The translations under genes and the position numbers were made by a program. A stretch of DNA of 64,000 bases from DATGMS01 sp035303945 (GTDB taxonomy: Bacteria; Bacteroidota; Bacteroidia; Cytophagales; Cyclobacteriaceae): the NCBI GenBank assembly GCA_035303945.1, contig DATGQZ010000062.1, positions 8,848 to 72,847 on the forward strand. The letters are read 5' to 3'. This document shows, one piece after another, positions 15,317 through 23,760 of this stretch. The notes beneath the pieces are model-generated. The model was not told the DNA's origin and did no database searches. It saw only the letters and a list, made by a program, of their open reading frames with translations. Positions within the stretch are counted from its first letter, which is position 1, and each line of letters begins with the position of its first letter.

Positions 15317-15838
15317 ATGGACTTAATTGCAGATATTTTAAAAATTGTCCTGCCTGCTGGCTTGGTCATATATGGAATGTACTTGGTTGCGGTATCATTT
15401 TTGAAGAGTGAAAGAGAAAATAAGCTGATCTCCTTAAAAACAAAAAATTCGGAAACCATTCTTCCCCTGAGATTGCAGGCAGCAGAGAGGATTTGTCTAT
15501 TGCTAGAACGCGTGACGCCTAATAATCTCATCAGAAGGGTGAACACTGGAAATTATTCTGCTAAAGAATTGCATCATTTGCTGCTGTCAGAAGTGAGGGA
15601 GGAATTCAACCATAACCTGTCGCAGCAGCTATACTTTTCAGATGAAACTTGGGAGAGTGTTAAAAATGCCATAGAACAAGTGATCACCATGATTAATCGG
15701 GCAGCTCAGGATCTTAATGAAGAAGCCCGAGGAATAGATTTGAACAAAAGGATTTTCCAGCTTTACCTAGAAAAGAACAAGGACAGTATTTCACAGGCTT
15801 TGAAGAACGTGAAAGCTGAAATAAGGGTTTATTTTTAG
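15317..15838 (+). CDS. Conserved Bacteroidota membrane-anchored protein
   Basis: A 173-aa protein with one N-terminal membrane helix (about residues 8-28, IVLPAGLVIYGMYLVAVSFL) and a helical cytoplasmic domain with a conserved-looking LPLRLQAAERICLLLERVTPNNLI segment. I recognise it as an uncharacterised Bacteroidota type (DUF7935-like) but cannot assign a function. It lies 56 bases before the YkvA-like gene, with which it may be co-transcribed. Confidence 0.75.
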   Translation: MDLIADILKIVLPAGLVIYGMYLVAVSFLKSERENKLISLKTKNSETILPLRLQAAERICLLLERVTPNNLIRRVNTGNYSAKELHHLLLSEVREEFNHNLSQQLYFSDETWESVKNAIEQVITMINRAAQDLNEEARGIDLNKRIFQLYLEKNKDSISQALKNVKAEIRVYF

Positions 15839-15894
15839 GACCACCGTTTGATAAAAGGAGAAAGAGATAATGTAGCCCCTGGATCTAGTTGACC

Positions 15895-16329
15895 ATGAAA
15901 AAGAAAAAGGTAACATCCGTTGAAGAAAATAAAGAGGGATTTTTGGCTAAGGTAAAAGCTACCTACCAAACCAAGGCTGAAAGTATTGCATCCAACCGCG
16001 ACAAATTAAGGGAACTGCTTCAAAAAGCCTCTCATAAACTTAGCGAAGTTGCGGAGATACCGGCTGTCAAGGAATCGAAGGCCCAAATTGAGGTGGTGTT
16101 TAGAATGTTGAAGGCCTATTACACCAAGGAATATCGGGGTGTATCTACACGAACCTTGGGACTGTTGGTGCTGGGAGTACTTTATTTTGTACTGCCGGTT
16201 GATTTTATTCCAGACTTTATCCCGGTAGTTGGTTATATTGATGATATCACTGTGATTATGGCTATTTTTAAAAGTCTCAACACAGACATTGAGAAGTTCT
16301 TGGAGTGGGAAAGAACCAAGCCGCAGTGA
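15895..16329 (+). CDS. YkvA-family (DUF1232) membrane protein
   Basis: A 144-aa protein. Residues about 80-125 carry the DUF1232 signature LGLLVLGVLYFVLPVDFIPDFIPVVGYIDDI, a hydrophobic helix followed by the conserved DFIPD...GYIDD. The N-terminal half is a basic helical region. Function of YkvA proteins is unknown. ATG 15895 was preferred to the in-frame TTG at 15889. Confidence 0.88.
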   Translation: MKKKKVTSVEENKEGFLAKVKATYQTKAESIASNRDKLRELLQKASHKLSEVAEIPAVKESKAQIEVVFRMLKAYYTKEYRGVSTRTLGLLVLGVLYFVLPVDFIPDFIPVVGYIDDITVIMAIFKSLNTDIEKFLEWERTKPQ

Positions 16330-16366
16330 TCCCTGTTGTTTGGGATAAGAAAGTGTTTTGTTACCT

Positions 16367-16972
16367 ATGTCATCTATAATTACCCAAATCACTCCTGAGC
16401 TGATTCAGGAAAGTGTTACCTATCAACAGTACAGAAATTTAATTAATGATCTTTTGGCCCAAGGAAAAACCACCGGTCAGCAACAGAATGCGGCCTTGAT
16501 TGAGTATACCCGTATGAACGTCCGAAGAATGGAGCGTTGGGACAAAACGGCCATCGTAAGTTCGGAACTTCAGCATAAAGTATCCCTCATTGATGCCCCT
16601 CAAACTTGGTTGGTGTTGACCGAGGCTTGGTGTGGGGACGCTGCGCAAAGCATCCCTTTTATGGTCAAAGTTGCACGATACAGCCCCTTGGTAGCTATAC
16701 GTTTTATTTTGAGAGGTGAACATCCCGATATTATGGATGCCTATCTTACCAATGGCGGCAGGTCCATACCCAAGTTGATCGCTCTTAATGAGGACCTTGT
16801 GGAGTTGTTCACTTGGGGGCCACGTCCCCAAGTTCTTCAACAGCAGTACTTGGCTTACCGAAAAGATCCCAAAGGGATCAGCAAGCAGCAATTTATTGAA
16901 TCAATCCACTTGTGGTATGCAAGGGACAAAAATGCGACCATAGACGCAGAGTTTTTGACTTTAATCGAATAG
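16367..16972 (+). CDS. Thioredoxin-fold family protein (WCGD type)
   Basis: A 201-aa cytoplasmic protein of a thioredoxin-like family found in Bacteroidota and Firmicutes. The core strand WLVLTEAWCGDAAQS has a single Cys in WCGD, and GGRSIPKLIALN supplies the cis-Pro loop. A classical CxxC is absent, so simple disulfide exchange is unlikely. ATG 16367 fits better than the TTG at 16358. Only three bases separate it from the next gene, so the 16.4-19.2 kb genes look like one operon. Confidence 0.8.
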   Translation: MSSIITQITPELIQESVTYQQYRNLINDLLAQGKTTGQQQNAALIEYTRMNVRRMERWDKTAIVSSELQHKVSLIDAPQTWLVLTEAWCGDAAQSIPFMVKVARYSPLVAIRFILRGEHPDIMDAYLTNGGRSIPKLIALNEDLVELFTWGPRPQVLQQQYLAYRKDPKGISKQQFIESIHLWYARDKNATIDAEFLTLIE

Positions 16973-16975
16973 GCA

Positions 16976-17995
16976 GTGGATTCACTGACTCAGATAGTTT
17001 TAGGAGCTGCCGTTGCAGAAGTAGTAGCCGGCAAGAAGCTGGGAAATAGGGCTTTGTTGTGGGGTGCTATTGGAGGGACAATCCCCGATCTGGATGTGAT
17101 TGGTGGATTCTTTATGGGTGAGGTCGCCTATGTAAATTTTCACCGCGGATTTTCTCATTCCTTAGTCTTCGGTTTTATACTGGGGCCATTGCTGGGTTGG
17201 CTTGTATCAAGGTCGCAATGGTCTCAGGGACAATCCTTTTGGCTTTGGACCCAATTGTTTTTCTGGACCATCTTCACGCACCCCTTGCTGGACAGCTTCA
17301 CCTCTTATGGTACGCAGTTGTTTCTTCCCTTTAGCGACTACCGTGTTGAACTTAACACGATTTTTATAATCGACCCTGCTTACACCCTTCCCATGTTGGC
17401 GGGTTTAATAGCTGTTATGTTTTTAAATAGGCAATCGACAGTAAGAAGAAATGTTGTCTTCGCTTCGATCCTGTTGTCCCATGTTTATCTGTTATTTACC
17501 ATTGTTAATAAATATTTCATCGTAGAGCCTGCGATTAAAGTGGCGATGGCAAGACAAAACGTAGCAGTAGAGCAGTACCAGACCATTCCGGCACCATTGC
17601 AAAATTTTCTGTGGCAAGGGATCATCAAAACTCCTGAGGGCTACTATGCAGGATATTTTAATCCCTGGCGGGGAACTGTGCCCTTTGAATCGTTTTTGTT
17701 TTTTGAGCGGAATAGCACCTTGGAAAATGAACTCCTGAAATTCCGAGCATATCAAGGATTGACTAAATTTTCCAGTAATTATGACTGGTTGCTGAAGACG
17801 TCAGATTCTACGTATATTTATAATGACATGCGTTTTTCAACGGCCAAAGGCTGGCTTGAGAAAGGAGCAGACTTTGTTTTTTCTTTTGACCTTGTCGTGA
17901 GAGGCGAAGACTTGGAGGTAAGCCGAAGGACGCCCACCAGCCGTTTCGAGTGGGAAGATTTGACCAAAATATTCAATCGCATAATTACAGACTGA
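16976..17995 (+). CDS. Membrane-bound metal-dependent hydrolase (YdjM/DUF457-like)
   Basis: A 339-aa integral membrane protein starting with GTG. The family-typical beginning MDSLTQIVLGAAVAE fixes this start. Metal-site motifs are GTIPDLD (about residues 39-45), HRGFSHS (about 60-66) and HPLLDSFTSYG (about 102-112), set among five or so hydrophobic helices; a soluble C-terminal domain follows. The family includes YdjM, linked to phospholipase-like or regulatory roles in E. coli; the substrate here is not known. One base after its stop the next ATG begins. Confidence 0.85.
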   Translation: MDSLTQIVLGAAVAEVVAGKKLGNRALLWGAIGGTIPDLDVIGGFFMGEVAYVNFHRGFSHSLVFGFILGPLLGWLVSRSQWSQGQSFWLWTQLFFWTIFTHPLLDSFTSYGTQLFLPFSDYRVELNTIFIIDPAYTLPMLAGLIAVMFLNRQSTVRRNVVFASILLSHVYLLFTIVNKYFIVEPAIKVAMARQNVAVEQYQTIPAPLQNFLWQGIIKTPEGYYAGYFNPWRGTVPFESFLFFERNSTLENELLKFRAYQGLTKFSSNYDWLLKTSDSTYIYNDMRFSTAKGWLEKGADFVFSFDLVVRGEDLEVSRRTPTSRFEWEDLTKIFNRIITD

Positions 17996-17996
17996 T

Positions 17997-18716
17997 ATGC
18001 TTAGAGTCGCAATAATAGCTGGAGGTTCCGGCTTGGTAGGCACGCAGTTGCTTCACCAGCTTTTTATTCAGGACCATTATGATCAGGTCATTGCCGTTGG
18101 AAGGAAGGAATTAACATTGAAGCACCACAAACTTGTCCAAATACAGGTGGATTTTGATCGACTGCCCGTTATCGATATAGTAGACAAGCTTAGAGAAAAG
18201 GATTTAGGAGGGGATAATCATTCATTGATTACCGCCTTAAGCTCAGGTGATGTTGCCATACATGCTTTTTGCTCCTTAGGCACTACTATAAAGCAAGCGG
18301 GTTCAAAAGAAAATTTCTACAAAATAGATCATGACTTTGTCATTGCGTTTGCGAAATGGTGCCGGGAGATCGGCGCAAGCAAGTTTTTATATGTAAGCGC
18401 TATTGGGGCAGATCCTGATTCAAGGATATTTTACAATAAGGTTAAAGGAGAAGTAGAGAGGGATTTAAAACAACTATCTTTTAATTACCTAGGTCTATTC
18501 CAGCCTTCGCTTCTATTAGGAAACCGCAAAGAATCCCGTATAGGAGAAGATGTGGGTAAGGTAGTTATGAAAGCATTAACGGCTATAGGTATCTACAGGA
18601 AATACAAACCGATCTATGATTATCAAGTAGCCAAGGCAATGGTATATCACGCTGCGCAGGACAAAGGCGGTGTGGAGGTGATTTCTTCAAAGGCAATGCA
18701 TGATTTGAAAAATTAA
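17997..18716 (+). CDS. NAD(P)-binding Rossmann-fold protein (atypical SDR, HTATIP2-like)
   Basis: A 239-aa protein with the N-terminal nucleotide motif GGSGLVGTQLL and the layout of atypical short-chain dehydrogenases such as HTATIP2/YbjT: VAIHAFCSLGTT, then FLYVSAIGADPDSRIFYNKVKGEVE containing the S...Y..K-like arrangement. Substrate unknown; many members are redox sensors rather than enzymes. Starts one base after the hydrolase stop and ends two bases before dtd. Confidence 0.82.
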   Translation: MLRVAIIAGGSGLVGTQLLHQLFIQDHYDQVIAVGRKELTLKHHKLVQIQVDFDRLPVIDIVDKLREKDLGGDNHSLITALSSGDVAIHAFCSLGTTIKQAGSKENFYKIDHDFVIAFAKWCREIGASKFLYVSAIGADPDSRIFYNKVKGEVERDLKQLSFNYLGLFQPSLLLGNRKESRIGEDVGKVVMKALTAIGIYRKYKPIYDYQVAKAMVYHAAQDKGGVEVISSKAMHDLKN

Positions 18717-18718
18717 AG

Positions 18719-19171
18719 ATGATAGCAGTTATACAGCGGGTAAGTTCTTCATCCGTAAGGATAAAAAATGAAGTCAAAGGTGAGATAGGAAGGGGTTTGA
18801 CGGTATTGCTTGGTATAGAAGATGCTGACGAGGGTGGAGATATAGAATGGCTCACCCGAAAGATTGTCAACCTAAGAATTTTTCCTGATGATCAGGGGGT
18901 GATGAACCGTAGCCTCTTGGACGTGCAAGGGGATTTGCTAGTAATCAGTCAATTTACCTTACATGCCAGTACCAAAAAGGGCAACCGTCCCTCCTATATT
19001 AAGGCTGCTAAACCTGAAGTCGCTGTTCCCCTTTATATGGCTTGTATTGAAGCATTTGAAAAAGAGTTAGGGAAGCCAATACAGACCGGTGAGTTTGGTG
19101 CGGATATGCAAGTTTCCCTGATCAACGACGGACCTGTCACCATTATTATTGATACCAAAAACCGTGTATAG
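18719..19171 (+). CDS. dtd: D-aminoacyl-tRNA deacylase
   Basis: Hydrolyses D-amino acids (and mischarged glycine) from tRNA. The 150-aa length is exactly that of DTD. Both active-site motifs are present: SQFTLHA (Thr-containing, about residues 77-83) and NDGPVT (Gly-cisPro, about 137-142). Probably the last gene of the 16.4-19.2 kb operon; 45 bases separate it from the ABC ATPase. Confidence 0.95.
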   Translation: MIAVIQRVSSSSVRIKNEVKGEIGRGLTVLLGIEDADEGGDIEWLTRKIVNLRIFPDDQGVMNRSLLDVQGDLLVISQFTLHASTKKGNRPSYIKAAKPEVAVPLYMACIEAFEKELGKPIQTGEFGADMQVSLINDGPVTIIIDTKNRV

Positions 19172-19216
19172 CCCTTTTTTATAGGAATGCCTTAGTGCTC
19201 ATTATTATTTAGCTAT

Positions 19217-20731
19217 ATGAAGAAAGAGGAACAAGCCTTTTTATCCATAGAAAATGCCACAGTAAAACATCTGGGCAAGGTGATGTTTCAGCAGTTATCT
19301 TTCAATATGCTTGAAGGGCAAAGCTGGGCCATTTTGGCGGGTTCCGGCAGTGAAAGGACCGCCTTTCTGGAGACGATCCTTGGCAAGACAACCTTGTCTG
19401 AAGGAAGAATCAGACGATGCTTTGCGGAAGCGTATCAAGCAGAACAAAGCGTGAAAGGAGAAATCAACAGTTTTAGGGATCTTATCGCTGTAGTGTCTCA
19501 GCAATATGAATTTCGAAATAAATCCAATGTCCAGGATTTTTATTATCAGCAACGGTTTAACTCATCTGAATCGGAAGAGGCAGCGACGGTTGAGGAATAT
19601 CTTACTCAAATCGAAGTAAAAGTTCCGGGTAACTGGACCGTGGAGATGGTACTTCAACTGCTTCAGCTCGGACATCTACGGGACAAATCTTTGATTAAAT
19701 TGTCCAATGGGGAAACCCGTCGCTTGGCCATTGCTGGAGCATTGATGAAGAATCCGAAGCTCCTACTCATGGATCAGCCCATGACAGGTTTGGATGTTCA
19801 CACACGACATGCTTTTGGAGGGGTGCTGCAAGCGATTGTTGCATCGGGGATTCAGGTGGTGATGACTACTTCTGCAGATGAAATTCCTGAGGCGATCAGC
19901 CATGTAGGGCTGTTGAAGGGCGGACGATTAGCACTTTGTCAATCCAGACAGCAATTTGATACGCATGGGGCTGATGTTTCAGCTCGGGGGCAAGTGCAAG
20001 TCAATGAAAAAATACAAGCTTTAGTCCAAACACAAAGCAGGGCCACCTATTCCCGACTGATCAAGCTTACAAATATCCGTATTCAATACGGTGAAAAACT
20101 TATTCTGGATAAGCTAAATTGGGAGGTCAGGCAGGGGGAGCGTTGGGCACTGAAGGGGCACAATGGCGCAGGTAAATCAACCCTTTTAAGTTTGATTTTC
20201 GGCGAGAATCCGCAAGCCTATGCCAATGATATCATTTTGTTTGATCGCAAAAGGGGTTCTGGTGAATCCATTTGGGATGTAAAAAGACCTACCGGCTTTG
20301 TTTCTGCCGAATTGTCGCGGTATTTTCCAAAAGGACAAAGCTGTCATCAGGTTGTTCTTTCCGGATTGTTTGACACTATCGGCTTATTTAAGAAGCCCAA
20401 TGGTGATCAGTTGCGCCTGGCGGAGGAATGGCTTGATGCACTTGACCTTTTGCATGTGGCGAAATTGAGACTACATCAGGTTACACTGGAACAACAGCGC
20501 TTTTGTCTATTGGCTCGTGCAATGATTAAGTCTCCAGCTTTGCTGGTCTTGGATGAGGCGGCCCAAGGCATGGATGAAGGACAGAGGGTGCTTTTTAAAA
20601 GCACGGTGGACGAAATTTGTCGATATGCTCCTATAACTTTGATCTATGTCAGCCATTATGAAGAGGATATTCCCTCTTGTGTCACCCGTAGGATGGTACT
20701 GAAGGAGGGGAAAATAGAAGAGCTCATTTAA
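19217..20731 (+). CDS. Tandem ABC ATPase (ModF/PhrA-like) with one degenerate nucleotide site
   Basis: A 504-aa protein with two ABC domains and no membrane segments. Domain 1 has a degenerate Walker A (AGSGSERTA, residues 41-49, Lys replaced by Arg), a normal signature LSNGE (162-166) and Walker B LLLMDQ (182-187, catalytic Glu replaced by Gln). Domain 2 has an intact Walker A GHNGAGKST (314-322), a degenerate signature VTLEQ (422-426) and intact LLVLDE (442-447). Pairing across the dimer gives one wholly canonical and one wholly degenerate ATP site. ModF/photorepair-type ATPases share the architecture; no permease gene is nearby. Confidence 0.85.
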   Translation: MKKEEQAFLSIENATVKHLGKVMFQQLSFNMLEGQSWAILAGSGSERTAFLETILGKTTLSEGRIRRCFAEAYQAEQSVKGEINSFRDLIAVVSQQYEFRNKSNVQDFYYQQRFNSSESEEAATVEEYLTQIEVKVPGNWTVEMVLQLLQLGHLRDKSLIKLSNGETRRLAIAGALMKNPKLLLMDQPMTGLDVHTRHAFGGVLQAIVASGIQVVMTTSADEIPEAISHVGLLKGGRLALCQSRQQFDTHGADVSARGQVQVNEKIQALVQTQSRATYSRLIKLTNIRIQYGEKLILDKLNWEVRQGERWALKGHNGAGKSTLLSLIFGENPQAYANDIILFDRKRGSGESIWDVKRPTGFVSAELSRYFPKGQSCHQVVLSGLFDTIGLFKKPNGDQLRLAEEWLDALDLLHVAKLRLHQVTLEQQRFCLLARAMIKSPALLVLDEAAQGMDEGQRVLFKSTVDEICRYAPITLIYVSHYEEDIPSCVTRRMVLKEGKIEELI

Positions 20732-20741
20732 ACAAACAACT

Positions 20742-21068
20742 ATGACCATAGAAGAAGCTCAGGCCAAGGTCGACGAATGGATCAAGACCTTTGGCGTACG
20801 CTATTTTAACGAATTAACGAATATGGCTATACTTACCGAAGAAGTGGGAGAGGTCGCGCGCATCATTGCACGAAAGTATGGAGAGCAATCTTTTAAGGAA
20901 AGCGATAAGGATAAGGATCTCGCTGATGAGATGGCTGATGTGCTCTGGGTGTTGCTTTGCCTTGCTAACCAAACTGGTGTGGATTTAACCACTGCCTTTG
21001 AGCGCAATCTACAAAAGAAAACCAATCGGGACCAAGACCGGCACAAGGACAACAAAAAGCTGCAGTAG
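20742..21068 (+). CDS. MazG-type nucleotide pyrophosphohydrolase
   Basis: A 108-aa protein of the all-alpha NTP pyrophosphatase superfamily, expected to hydrolyse NTPs or dNTPs to monophosphates and act as a house-cleaning enzyme. The metal-binding pattern is EEVGE (about residues 33-37) and ADEMADVLW (about 62-70), that is ExxE...ExxD. It is the single-domain form. It lies 10 bases after the ABC ATPase gene and is convergent with recO. Confidence 0.9.
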   Translation: MTIEEAQAKVDEWIKTFGVRYFNELTNMAILTEEVGEVARIIARKYGEQSFKESDKDKDLADEMADVLWVLLCLANQTGVDLTTAFERNLQKKTNRDQDRHKDNKKLQ

Positions 21069-21082
21069 CGGACTTGCTGAAA

Positions 21083-21769
21083 CTACATCATCTGTGTCAA
21101 TACTTTGACAGATTTTATCTCTTCGAAGGTATCCAAATGGAGCTTGTAGTGCAGCAACAGGTGGTCCATAATTTTTCTTCTAATGGTCCCAGGAATTTTG
21201 CAGCTGCTGCCAAATGGCGTGTTCATCAACTCGTTAAAGTACTCTCTGTCTTCTGGACCAATCGGAATTGACCCCACGCCTTGTTGAAGTTGTTCGTAGA
21301 ATTCAGTAGCATCGGCAGGGCTAAAACCTAAAAACTGTGATAGCTGCAGCAGAAAGCTGTGGGGATAAACACTTAGATTGAGCTGTTCCCCATCTAGGAG
21401 TGTAATAGCAGCGCTTAAGAAGTCAAAAAGCGGTTCGTTTTGATAATTGTCATAGATAGCTTTTCCTAGCACTTCGGCAACAAACATGGCAACTCCGGAA
21501 CGGTAAAAGTCAAAGGGAATACGCTGAAAAGCATATAACATTTTGACTTCAGCAATCCGGTTTAATGAAGCACCTTCTTTGTCGTACACCACCAGATCGA
21601 GCAGGCTTAGTGGCTGATAAAGTGCGATTCGTGATTTGGACTTGGCGCTTCTAACGCTGTTGACAATATAAGATTTTAGCCCAAGGTCGCGTGTGAAAAT
21701 TTTCACAATGATTGAAGTCTCTCTGTATTTGATATAGTGTACGACGATTCCTTGGGTCTTCTGGAGCAT
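21083..21769 (-). CDS. recO: DNA repair protein RecO
   Basis: Recombination mediator that helps load RecA on SSB-coated DNA and promotes annealing. 228 aa. The N-terminal OB fold is recognisable in LQKTQGIVVHYIKYRETSIIVKIFTRDLGL and YQPLSLLDLVVY; a helical C-terminal domain follows. There is no zinc finger, as in many Bacteroidota RecO proteins. The start at 21769 (MLQKTQ) gives an 8-base gap after the thymidine kinase stop; the longer reading frame to 21802 would overlap it. Confidence 0.9.
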   Translation of the reverse strand: MLQKTQGIVVHYIKYRETSIIVKIFTRDLGLKSYIVNSVRSAKSKSRIALYQPLSLLDLVVYDKEGASLNRIAEVKMLYAFQRIPFDFYRSGVAMFVAEVLGKAIYDNYQNEPLFDFLSAAITLLDGEQLNLSVYPHSFLLQLSQFLGFSPADATEFYEQLQQGVGSIPIGPEDREYFNELMNTPFGSSCKIPGTIRRKIMDHLLLHYKLHLDTFEEIKSVKVLTQMM

Positions 21770-21777
21770 GGGATCAG

Positions 21778-22362
21778 CTACTTCAAATCTTCGTAAAAGC
21801 ACTTTCTACACCTTGCCTCATAGCTTTCTTTTTCTCCAACCATTACTTTTTCTTGGGAGTCAGATAACCTAAAGCTAAAGGATGCCAATTCTCCGCACTT
21901 CATGCAGATGGCGTGAACCTTTGTGACATATTCCGCAATAGCCATCAACTGAGGCATGGGGAAAAAGGGTTTTCCTTCAAAATCCATGTCCAAACCAGCT
22001 ACAATCACCCTTTTGCCCGCTCTTGCCAACAGATTGGCAACTTCTACAATGTATTCGTCAAAAAACTGCACCTCATCTATTCCCACCACTTCACAATCCC
22101 CGGCTAATTGCAGGATGTCCGATGCTCGCTGAACAGGCGTGGAACGTATAGAATTTTCGTTGTGGGATGTGACATTTTCCAAATGATACCTATCGTCGAT
22201 AGCTGGTTTAAAGATTTCCACCTTCTGCTTGGCGATCAAAGCCCTATTCACCCGCCGGATAAGCTCCTCGGTTTTTCCGGAAAACATCGAGCCACAAATG
22301 ACTTCTATATGTCCTTTGTTTTCCCTTTTGTGGTTCTTTCCTATTAATGGTTCTAAAAACAT
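21778..22362 (-). CDS. tdk: Thymidine kinase (type II)
   Basis: Phosphorylates thymidine for salvage into dTTP. 194 aa from the MFLEP start that is typical of the Bacteroidota enzyme (22362); an upstream in-frame ATG at 22413 would add 17 unconserved residues. Motifs: P-loop GSMFSGKTEELIRR, the lid/active-site DEVQFFD, and the zinc site made by CMKCG and CRKCF. Transcribed with recO on the minus strand. Confidence 0.94.
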   Translation of the reverse strand: MFLEPLIGKNHKRENKGHIEVICGSMFSGKTEELIRRVNRALIAKQKVEIFKPAIDDRYHLENVTSHNENSIRSTPVQRASDILQLAGDCEVVGIDEVQFFDEYIVEVANLLARAGKRVIVAGLDMDFEGKPFFPMPQLMAIAEYVTKVHAICMKCGELASFSFRLSDSQEKVMVGEKESYEARCRKCFYEDLK

Positions 22363-22419
22363 ATTATTATTGTAACATCCGCCTCGGAATGCTCGATTCC
22401 TCTTCAAATCCATGGCAAG

Positions 22420-22662
22420 TTAGTTTATGGCAGGTTCTATTTTCCGGTTTTCCCTGAAAATGTTCCTTATTTTGACAAAATGAATGCTATGCTCCGTGGG
22501 TATCAACAAGATAGTCCCAGGGTTCAATTTTCCGTAAAACAGACGATCGGTTTTAGCTCCTACGGCCTGTTTCTTGATAGTTTTCCTCAAATATTTCGAT
22601 AACTTTACAAGCAGGTAATAAGGCGTAATTGTACCCGATTGGACTTTACGATTTGATTTCAA
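22420..22662 (-). CDS. Possible small basic protein
   Basis: An 80-residue reading frame occupying most of the 315-base gap between the thymidine kinase start and the next gene on the plus strand. The product is rich in Lys/Arg (LVKLSKYLRKTIKKQAVGAK) and ends with KIRNIFRENRKIEPAIN. Its composition is protein-like and it is not antisense to another gene, but I recognise no family and no promoter. Otherwise I see nothing in this gap. Confidence 0.4.
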   Translation of the reverse strand: MKSNRKVQSGTITPYYLLVKLSKYLRKTIKKQAVGAKTDRLFYGKLNPGTILLIPTEHSIHFVKIRNIFRENRKIEPAIN

Positions 22663-22677
22663 GCTAAAAGCACCACG

Positions 22678-23760
22678 ATGAGCAACAATATTGATTTAAA
22701 TTACCTGGAGTCCTATTCCAGACTTTTTACGGAGAAGGTTTGTGCGGAGTATTTTGGTACCAAAAAATATATGAACGGCCAGGAGATCATCCGTTTGACA
22801 CCTATCAACCAGATTAACCTGATGATCATTAAGTCTCTTTTTGGGGAGTGGCAGGAGGAATTGGAGAAACTAAAGAACAATCCCTATTTTGACTATAAGG
22901 ATTATGCCGTAAAGGAGGCGTTAAAGGAGTTTATGAATGTGCTCTCCCGCGCCATCAAAATTGAAAGGGCTCATTTTGAACCATTGATGAGGAGAGCCGT
23001 ACAGGATACCGTACTGTTAGCCGTTGATCCAGTAACTTTCCTCTCGGAGGAAATTGAAAAGGCTCAGGCAGAGGAAATAGGACAGCATTTCAAGGATGCC
23101 AAAAAGTACCTGAAATGGCGTTCTTCCTTAGTAAATATCATTGCAGAAAAGGCAGGTCGTGGAGCATCCAAAGGTGAACTGCAACGCGCATTGGTGGCAC
23201 ATTACGACTACGGCAAAGATCAGCTTGAGCCTGCATCTTCCTTGCTCCGATCCTTGGACCAAATCGCTCCACTAGACTATGAACAACTCACGGCATTGGA
23301 GGACACTATGGAGTCTGCAGCAGTGACTGAAGTACCACAGGTAGATGAGCAGCCACAGCAAGCTGTGGAGACGGTTCCGGAGGAAAGGATAATGGAACAA
23401 GAAGTCACGCCTCAGGAAGTGACTCAGCACCGACCCGCTCAAGGAGCCAAGGCAATAGATCCAGCCTTAGCTTGGGCGAAATTTGAGTCAGAAGAATATG
23501 GTTATATGAAAGGCAGCATAGGCAGGTTGACAGAAAGTGTGGCATTAAATCAAAAATTTATGTTTACAAAAGTACTTTTTGATGGCAACCATGACCTGAT
23601 GATGCATGCCCTTAAGTCCGTAGATGAATTTGACAACTTCGTGGATGCTATTGAATTTTTAAACCTACATTACGTAGCTGAGTTGGATTGGGACATTGAC
23701 TCAGATGAAGTTGCAGAGTTTTTGCAGCTGATATTCCGAAAATTTGATCAAAAAAAATGA
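22678..23760 (+). CDS. Conserved Bacteroidota protein of unknown function
   Basis: A 360-aa soluble protein in three parts: a helical N-terminal domain (about residues 1-205, with LYLES and FDYKDYAVKEALKEFMNVLS), a Gln/Glu/Pro-rich low-complexity linker (about 215-260), and a C-terminal helical module. The C-terminal LTESVALNQKFMFTKVLFDG resembles a motif seen at the ends of several Bacteroidota hypothetical proteins (short helix, then F...LF.G). Its stop overlaps the start region of the 2H phosphoesterase, so the two are probably co-translated. Function unknown. Confidence 0.75.
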   Translation: MSNNIDLNYLESYSRLFTEKVCAEYFGTKKYMNGQEIIRLTPINQINLMIIKSLFGEWQEELEKLKNNPYFDYKDYAVKEALKEFMNVLSRAIKIERAHFEPLMRRAVQDTVLLAVDPVTFLSEEIEKAQAEEIGQHFKDAKKYLKWRSSLVNIIAEKAGRGASKGELQRALVAHYDYGKDQLEPASSLLRSLDQIAPLDYEQLTALEDTMESAAVTEVPQVDEQPQQAVETVPEERIMEQEVTPQEVTQHRPAQGAKAIDPALAWAKFESEEYGYMKGSIGRLTESVALNQKFMFTKVLFDGNHDLMMHALKSVDEFDNFVDAIEFLNLHYVAELDWDIDSDEVAEFLQLIFRKFDQKK

